Assembly: GCA_036383895.1 (NCBI GenBank)
Contig: DASVNK010000071.1
Location: 1 to 64,000 of the forward strand
DNA from: DASVNK01 sp036383895
Lineage (GTDB): Bacteria; Verrucomicrobiota; Verrucomicrobiia; Limisphaerales; SXQI01
DNA: 64,000 bases
Direction: 5' to 3'
The first letter of the stretch is position 1. Each line of letters starts with the position of its first letter. Of this stretch, positions 59,603 to 64,000 are shown piece by piece. Under the pieces are notes generated by a model, which was not told where the DNA came from, did not search any database, and saw only the letters and a program-made list of their open reading frames with translations. Position numbers and translations under genes: made by a program.

Positions 59603-62422
59603 TTATGGCTGGCGGATTTGGAAGAAGCGGTGCGCGGTGGTGATCGGGACCGTGGCGCGGACGGTGGTGGTGCCGCCGACGGTGCCGACGGTTTGGAAGG
59701 TTGCGGCTGATTCCGGATTGTACTGGCCGGTGACGGTTTCTGAACCGAGGACTTGCAAGCCGGTCGTGGTGCCGGTGGTGGTGAACTCGATTTGGATATT
59801 TTGGCCGCTGCGGGTGATGCCGGTGATGTTGATGGTTGCCGGCGGCTGCGCGGTTGAAAGTGCGTTGACGCGAAGGTTATCGATGAGGCCGAAACTCAGT
59901 TCGTGATTTTCGGACTGGCCGAGATTGATATCGAAATAGCCAACGAAGATGTTGGTGCTGATTTCTTTGTTGGTGAGCGAGATCGTTGCGATGCGATAGT
60001 TATCCACGAACCAAGTGAAGTTGGTGCCACGCTTTTCAATGACGACTTCGTGCCAAGCCATGCCTGGCGCACCAATAGAAGTGAGTTGGGTTTGTCCGGG
60101 ATAAAGGGCGAGTTGTTCCGGGGTGGCCGCTACTCCGCCAAAAGGAGCGTAGTACGGATCGGTATTGTTGAGAATGGTAGAACCAGTTCCCCCGGCATAG
60201 GCACCGGAAGCCGGAGTCAAAGGAGCGCCGATCGCAGCATAAGCACGCCAATCCGATCCTGAACCACCATCGCCTGTGACCGAGAAGAGCACGCCTTCGA
60301 CACTGGTGCCGGGGAATTGCGCGCGTGTGCCGGTAGTGCCAACACCCGCGGATAACGACATGGTCGATCCGCCGCCGCCAAGGGTGAGTGGTCCAGGAAA
60401 GTTGATCCACATATCGAAGCTCAAACGGTAGTCTTCGTTCGTAGACATTCCGAAATCAGTCGGTGATACGCTGAGCCCCGTGAACGTTCCTGTATCCCCG
60501 ATGTTCGCCTGGAGACGCAGACCTCGGGTCGTCAAGTCATTGGTGTGCGGCGCGGGTGGGATTCCAAAGGTGCTGTAGTCCCAGTTGAAAGTCGCGAGAT
60601 TTAACCCGGGATTCGCTTCGTTGACGGTCCAATTCGCGGAGGTGTCGGTATCGAAGTTGTCGCTGAAAAGAACGGGACCGAGTTCCACGTCTTCGTCATC
60701 GTTGCGGATGGTGACGGTGCCGTTCGTTGTCGCGCCGAGAACGTAGCCTGTGCCGGAAGCGATGGTGAGGATTACTGTTTTGTCCGCTGCAACTGCGGCG
60801 TTGTCGATCGGCGTGATCGTCACGAGAGCGGAGTCGGAGCCGGCGGGAATTTGGACGCTGGATCCTGGGTTCTGATAATCGACGCCGGATTGTGCTGTGC
60901 CGGAGAGAGCGAAGTTCACGGTGATGTCGCCGCTGGTGTCACCGACGCGAGAAAGGCGGAAGGCGGCGGTGTCACTCGGAATGCCCTCGTAGGCGAAGGT
61001 GTTTGCAACGGCGACGCTGACGCCGGTGACGTCGTTGTCGTCCGCGATTTCGACGGTGCCGGTCATGGGCGCAAAGACTTCGTAGCCGGTGCCGCTCACG
61101 AGATCGAGGTTCACTGTTTCGATGGGTTCAGCGCGCGGATCGTTGATGACCGTGACTGGAATTTCAAGGGTGGCAGCGCCTGCTGGGATGTTCGTGACCA
61201 AGGGAATTGCGGCGAAATCCTGGCCGACCGTGGCGGTGCCGCGGACGCGGAGGTTCACGGAAAGGGGCGCGGCTGTATCGCCGGTGCGAGTGATGGTGAA
61301 GGCGCCGTTTGCGTTTGGTTCGGCTGCGCTTGCGCCGGTGCCGGCGAGAGTGAGGCGCGGACGGGCGGCGACACCGTCGAGTTCCACGACGCGGACGTTG
61401 TCGAAGATGATGAAGTTCTCGGTATCGTTCGGTGGATTGGCGATGGATGAAAAGACGTCCATGAGGCCGAGCATGATGTTGCCGGAGGTGTAACCGAGAG
61501 CACTGGTTCGTTCGGCGATGACGTAGCCGTTCATGAGCCAGGTGATGGTGGTGCCGACCTGGCGGATTTCAACCTGCACCCATTGTTTGCCGGGAGCGCC
61601 AGTCGTCTCGAAAGGAGGCGTGGGGAAGAGAAGGTTCAACTCGGTGTCGGTGGGAGATTCGTCTTCGAACGTGCCATCGCCATCGCGGTCGAGGAAGCCG
61701 CCTAATTGATCTTCAGCACGGAGTGGCGGGCCGCCTGGATCGCCATCGTAGGAGGTATAGTCCGTGGGCGTGGCGCCTGTGCCAAGGCCGGAGCCAGCTT
61801 CGCCAGCGACGCCAAAAAAGACGCCGTCGCCCGACGACGCAGCATGCCAATTCACTTTGTCGCCCGTGTGGTTGATGCCGAAGATGGCGTGTTCGGTGGA
61901 CCCTAGGCCGCCGCCAGCGCTGCCGTTGTAGTTGATCCACATATCGAAGCGCACGGCGTAGTCGCCGCTGAAGCTTTGGGCCTTTGGATAAATATTAACG
62001 GCGGCGGTTTCAGGAGTGGTGTCGTTATGGTTCACGGTCATCTTCACGCCACGCGAGCTGCCGGGGGAATTCGGCGCGGGCGGAATGGTGTTTGTGCCGG
62101 CGGCGACAATGCGATTGGTGCTGTAATCGAACGCCCAGTCGATGGTGTAATCTTCAGTGCCACTCGATGAACCGGCGAAGACATTCCAATTGGCGGAAGA
62201 GTCGGTATCGAAGCTGTCCTGAAAAAGGACCGTCTCAGCGGGTGCGGCAAGGACACCGTTAGGGCTGCCCGGACTCCAAATGGCAGACGTATCGACGTAA
62301 CCGCTGATCGTGGTTTGCGAGAGGGAGGTCATGACCGCGTGTTGTTCTTCAGCGCGAATGGAAGAACCGAGGACGAGGGAGGCGGCTCCTGTGACCGCAA
62401 TAATTGATGAACTGAGTTTCAT
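59603..62422 (-). CDS. Large secreted protein: two LamG-like domains flanking two Calx-beta domains
   Basis: 939 residues with a signal peptide (IIAVTGAASLVLGSSIRAEE). A jelly-roll domain starts with LFQDSFDTDSSANW (about 65-350), and a second starts with LFSDNFDTDTSANW (about 590-850), with shared features YSTNRI/YSTFGI, RFDMWINYNG/SFDMWINFPG. Between them are two Calx-beta modules (AFTITRTGDTAAPLSVNLRV, and AAFRLSRVGDTSGDITVNFA), each with DDNDVTG/NDDEDVE calcium-type ends. The last 80 residues form a fibronectin-like domain. The arrangement suggests a calcium-stiffened surface adhesin or glycan binder. It starts 38 bases after the pseudopilin gene on the same strand. Confidence 0.87.
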   Translation of the reverse strand: MKLSSSIIAVTGAASLVLGSSIRAEEQHAVMTSLSQTTISGYVDTSAIWSPGSPNGVLAAPAETVLFQDSFDTDSSANWNVFAGSSSGTEDYTIDWAFDYSTNRIVAAGTNTIPPAPNSPGSSRGVKMTVNHNDTTPETAAVNIYPKAQSFSGDYAVRFDMWINYNGSAGGGLGSTEHAIFGINHTGDKVNWHAASSGDGVFFGVAGEAGSGLGTGATPTDYTSYDGDPGGPPLRAEDQLGGFLDRDGDGTFEDESPTDTELNLLFPTPPFETTGAPGKQWVQVEIRQVGTTITWLMNGYVIAERTSALGYTSGNIMLGLMDVFSSIANPPNDTENFIIFDNVRVVELDGVAARPRLTLAGTGASAAEPNANGAFTITRTGDTAAPLSVNLRVRGTATVGQDFAAIPLVTNIPAGAATLEIPVTVINDPRAEPIETVNLDLVSGTGYEVFAPMTGTVEIADDNDVTGVSVAVANTFAYEGIPSDTAAFRLSRVGDTSGDITVNFALSGTAQSGVDYQNPGSSVQIPAGSDSALVTITPIDNAAVAADKTVILTIASGTGYVLGATTNGTVTIRNDDEDVELGPVLFSDNFDTDTSANWTVNEANPGLNLATFNWDYSTFGIPPAPHTNDLTTRGLRLQANIGDTGTFTGLSVSPTDFGMSTNEDYRLSFDMWINFPGPLTLGGGGSTMSLSAGVGTTGTRAQFPGTSVEGVLFSVTGDGGSGSDWRAYAAIGAPLTPASGAYAGGTGSTILNNTDPYYAPFGGVAATPEQLALYPGQTQLTSIGAPGMAWHEVVIEKRGTNFTWFVDNYRIATISLTNKEISTNIFVGYFDINLGQSENHELSFGLIDNLRVNALSTAQPPATINITGITRSGQNIQIEFTTTGTTTGLQVLGSETVTGQYNPESAATFQTVGTVGGTTTVRATVPITTAHRFFQIRQP

Positions 62423-62460
62423 AAAAATTGTGTATTCAGTTAGCTAACTGGATGAGAACG

Positions 62461-63204
62461 CTACGGAGCGGCAGTGCTACGGTTCTCGTCCTGGGATGTT
62501 TCGTAAGCTAATAAATAATTCTGCCGCTTGATCCATTCAGCGTGACCATCCGCAAAATTTCCGTGAGCGCCATCTGCGCCGTGGTTATTGGATGGATCGG
62601 GGTAGTCGTTAATGCTCGTGGGGATGTTCGGATACTTGTCGTCGCCATCGACCAGCAACCAAATCTTTGAAGGACCCGGAACTGTTCCCCGCAAACCAAA
62701 GGCGAGGTTGCGATGCTCGTAGGAGTTAACCGAGGATTGGGTTTTCTCGATGTTCCGGAGAGTGCCCATATAAGCGAAAGTTTCGTAGCTGAAGCCGTTG
62801 GTGGCATTCTTGCCTGCGCGAGCGAAATCAGCGAGATCGACCAGTTGAATTCGACCGTCGGTGCCGACGAAGGTGTTCGTGCGAATTTTGTTTCGAGTGC
62901 TCGGGCAAACGAAGCTGCCGGCGGCGGAAACGTAGTTCGGGTAGAGGAAGTTGATGTTGTCGTCGGCGTAGTTGGTGGTGCCGAAGAATGCGCCTTTGCT
63001 GTTGTCGTCGGAATATTGATAGAGGCCGAGGCCGAGTTGCTTCATGTTGTTGAGGCAACTGATGCGGCGGGCTTTTTCCTTCGCCTTGGCCAGAGCAGGC
63101 AGCAACATGCCGGCTAAAATGGCGATAATCGCAATGACGACGAGCAACTCGATCAGAGTAAACCCGTTTTTAGGATGTGCGTGATTGTTCCGAAAGTGGG
63201 CCAT
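62461..63204 (-). CDS. Pseudopilin-like protein, H-x-DG family
   Basis: 247 residues from the ATG at 63204, preceded by GGAG. The leader ends KNG before FTLIELLVVIAIIAIL, so the canonical Gly is present. The C-terminal motif NHGADGAHGNFADGHAEW places DG ten residues after the first His, one more than the usual H-X9-DG. The gene is first in a probable two-gene operon with the large Calx-beta protein, a pairing that suggests a shared export or anchoring function. Its 62-residue tail is unlike the array at 2-4.6 kb. Confidence 0.86.
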   Translation of the reverse strand: MAHFRNNHAHPKNGFTLIELLVVIAIIAILAGMLLPALAKAKEKARRISCLNNMKQLGLGLYQYSDDNSKGAFFGTTNYADDNINFLYPNYVSAAGSFVCPSTRNKIRTNTFVGTDGRIQLVDLADFARAGKNATNGFSYETFAYMGTLRNIEKTQSSVNSYEHRNLAFGLRGTVPGPSKIWLLVDGDDKYPNIPTSINDYPDPSNNHGADGAHGNFADGHAEWIKRQNYLLAYETSQDENRSTAAP

Positions 63205-63354
63205 TTGGGTTGTGCGCTCCACGACGACGCAGTAGCGGAGATTAGTCCGCAACGTGCTGCCGGTCAAACGATTTGATGGGCTGGCGGCGCAGACATGCAT
63301 TCATGCGGACAGTGAATTATTTGCGTCGGACCTCGCAAACCGACGCGGATAAAT

Positions 63355-63383
63355 AAAAAGCGCCCGAGTGACCCCGGGCGCTT
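63355..63383 (-). terminator. Terminator of the Gfo/Idh/MocA oxidoreductase gene
   Basis: AAGCGCCCG (63358-63366) pairs with CGGGCGCTT (63375-63383). On the minus strand the stem is followed by TTTTTA. It lies about 60 bases after the stop at 63446. Confidence 0.88.
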
Positions 63384-63445
63384 GAATTGGTTTTTTATTC
63401 CTGGTTTGTAAACTTGGTTTTTTAAAACCGGGACTGTTAACCCCC

Positions 63446-64000
63446 TTATACTTTCACCCACTGCCGAGTCTTAGCTGATTCTTCAACGGCTTCAAGCACT
63501 CGTTGATTGCGCATTCCGTCCTCGAAAGTCGGCTGGACGGATTTGCCGTGGACGACGGCATTCACGAAATCGGCGATGGTGTGCACGAAGGTGTGTTCGT
63601 AGCCGATGATGTGGCCGGGGGGCCACCAGTTGCCAACGAAGGGATGGGCGCCGCCGCCCTGGGTTACCAAAATATCGCTGAAGCCCTGGCGGTCGTTCGG
63701 GCGCGTGTTGTCGAACCACTTGAGGCGGTTCATGTCTTCGAAGTCGAAGTGGAGTGAACCTTTGGAACCGTTGATTTCGATTTCAATGTGGTTCTTGCGG
63801 CCGAGGGCAAATCGGGTGGCTTCTAGATTCGCGAGCGCGCCGTTCGCGAATCGGCCGATGCAGATGGCGGCGTCGTCCACGGTGACTTTGCCCATCTTCT
63901 TGCCGCCTTTTGCGCCGAGGCCGTCACCTTTGCCGCTTTGGTCCTGGAGCGGACGTTCCTTGATGAAGGTATTCATCAGGCCGGAGACTTCTTTGAATTC
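63446..64000 (-). CDS. Gfo/Idh/MocA-family oxidoreductase, C-terminal part (5' end beyond the window)
   Basis: 185 residues are visible, open to the window edge (EFKEVSGLMNTFIKERP...). The segment matches the C-terminal domain of the family: VTVDDAAICIGRFANGALAN, HIEIEINGSKGSLHFDFEDM, and PPGHIIGYEHTFVHTIADFV ending in a conserved helix (GMRNQRVLEAVEESAKTRQW). The NAD-binding Rossmann half lies off the window. These enzymes oxidise sugars or inositols or rearrange glycosides. Without the N-terminus the substrate cannot be inferred. Confidence 0.85.
   Translation of the reverse strand, partial: EFKEVSGLMNTFIKERPLQDQSGKGDGLGAKGGKKMGKVTVDDAAICIGRFANGALANLEATRFALGRKNHIEIEINGSKGSLHFDFEDMNRLKWFDNTRPNDRQGFSDILVTQGGGAHPFVGNWWPPGHIIGYEHTFVHTIADFVNAVVHGKSVQPTFEDGMRNQRVLEAVEESAKTRQWVKV

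Noticed and set aside
1..64000. CRISPR array, prophage or insertion sequence
   Set aside because: No regularly spaced repeats with unique spacers, no transposase or integrase, and no phage structural or packaging genes were seen; the S74 domain alone is not enough to call a prophage.

Overview
This window looks like chromosomal DNA of a soil or freshwater member of the Verrucomicrobiota, most likely the Pedosphaera / Limisphaerales side. This is inferred from gene content, since there is no rRNA. Pointers are five short 'FTLIELLVV' pseudopilin-like proteins ending in an H-X9-DG type motif, several large secreted beta-rich proteins, ThuA-like, PHP (CehA-like), M64 and PQQ-like propeller proteins with signal peptides, weak Shine-Dalgarno sequences, and dispersed intergenic repeats. 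Nothing indicates a prophage, conjugative element, insertion sequence or CRISPR array. Most of the window reads as core chromosome with scattered surface-protein and repeat-rich patches.

Layout. 1-4.6 kb: a secreted YadA-head-like protein with a C-terminal S74 intramolecular chaperone, then three tandem, translationally coupled pseudopilin paralogues. 4.6-5.4 kb: repeat-rich non-coding DNA with a remnant of the neighbouring PHP gene. 5.4-7.7 kb: UDP-glucuronate decarboxylase-like gene followed by a secreted PHP phosphoesterase. 8.1-14.8 kb: tRNA-Thr, a 1020-residue two-module secreted protein, a papain/C39-like protein, a fourth pseudopilin and a GIY-YIG nuclease. 15-25.8 kb: a PAS/coiled-coil protein, SpoIID-like protein, tRNA-Ile2, an ABC ATPase with a large membrane partner, an outer-membrane barrel, tRNA-Leu, gmhA, and an M64 metalloprotease. 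25.9-35.2 kb: a secreted protein, then a plus-strand run LOG - M16 protease - pabB - glycosyltransferase - FkbM methyltransferase, then uvrB. 35.2-42.8 kb: small lipoprotein, membrane proteins, a second repeat-rich stretch, a YihY-family protein, a PotA-like ATPase, a DUF5009-like membrane protein and a Tat-exported NHL propeller. 43-51.9 kb: glycine-zipper protein, RluA-type pseudouridine synthase, ThuA protein, flippase, methyltransferase, DUF2007, GlcD-like oxidase, and a response regulator / small lipoprotein / histidine kinase operon. 52-57.6 kb: purine nucleoside phosphorylase, a hybrid kinase lacking its phosphoacceptor histidine, a LysR regulator, a DUF1579-like protein and a PQQ-like propeller. 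57.7-64 kb: a frameshifted gene, a toxin-antitoxin pair, a Calx-beta protein co-oriented with a fifth pseudopilin, and the 3' part of a Gfo/Idh/MocA oxidoreductase.

How parts work together. Clear functional units are the LOG-M16-pabB coupled set, the response regulator-lipoprotein-kinase set, the three coupled pseudopilins, the antitoxin-toxin pair and the pseudopilin/Calx-beta pair. The most unusual items are the pseudopilin array with Ala instead of Gly before the cleavage site, the bacterial S74 auto-processing surface protein next to it, the degenerate hybrid kinase, and a dispersed repeat family seen at 4.8-5.2 kb and 36.4-36.9 kb. All functional names rest on motif reading by eye; no database search was run.
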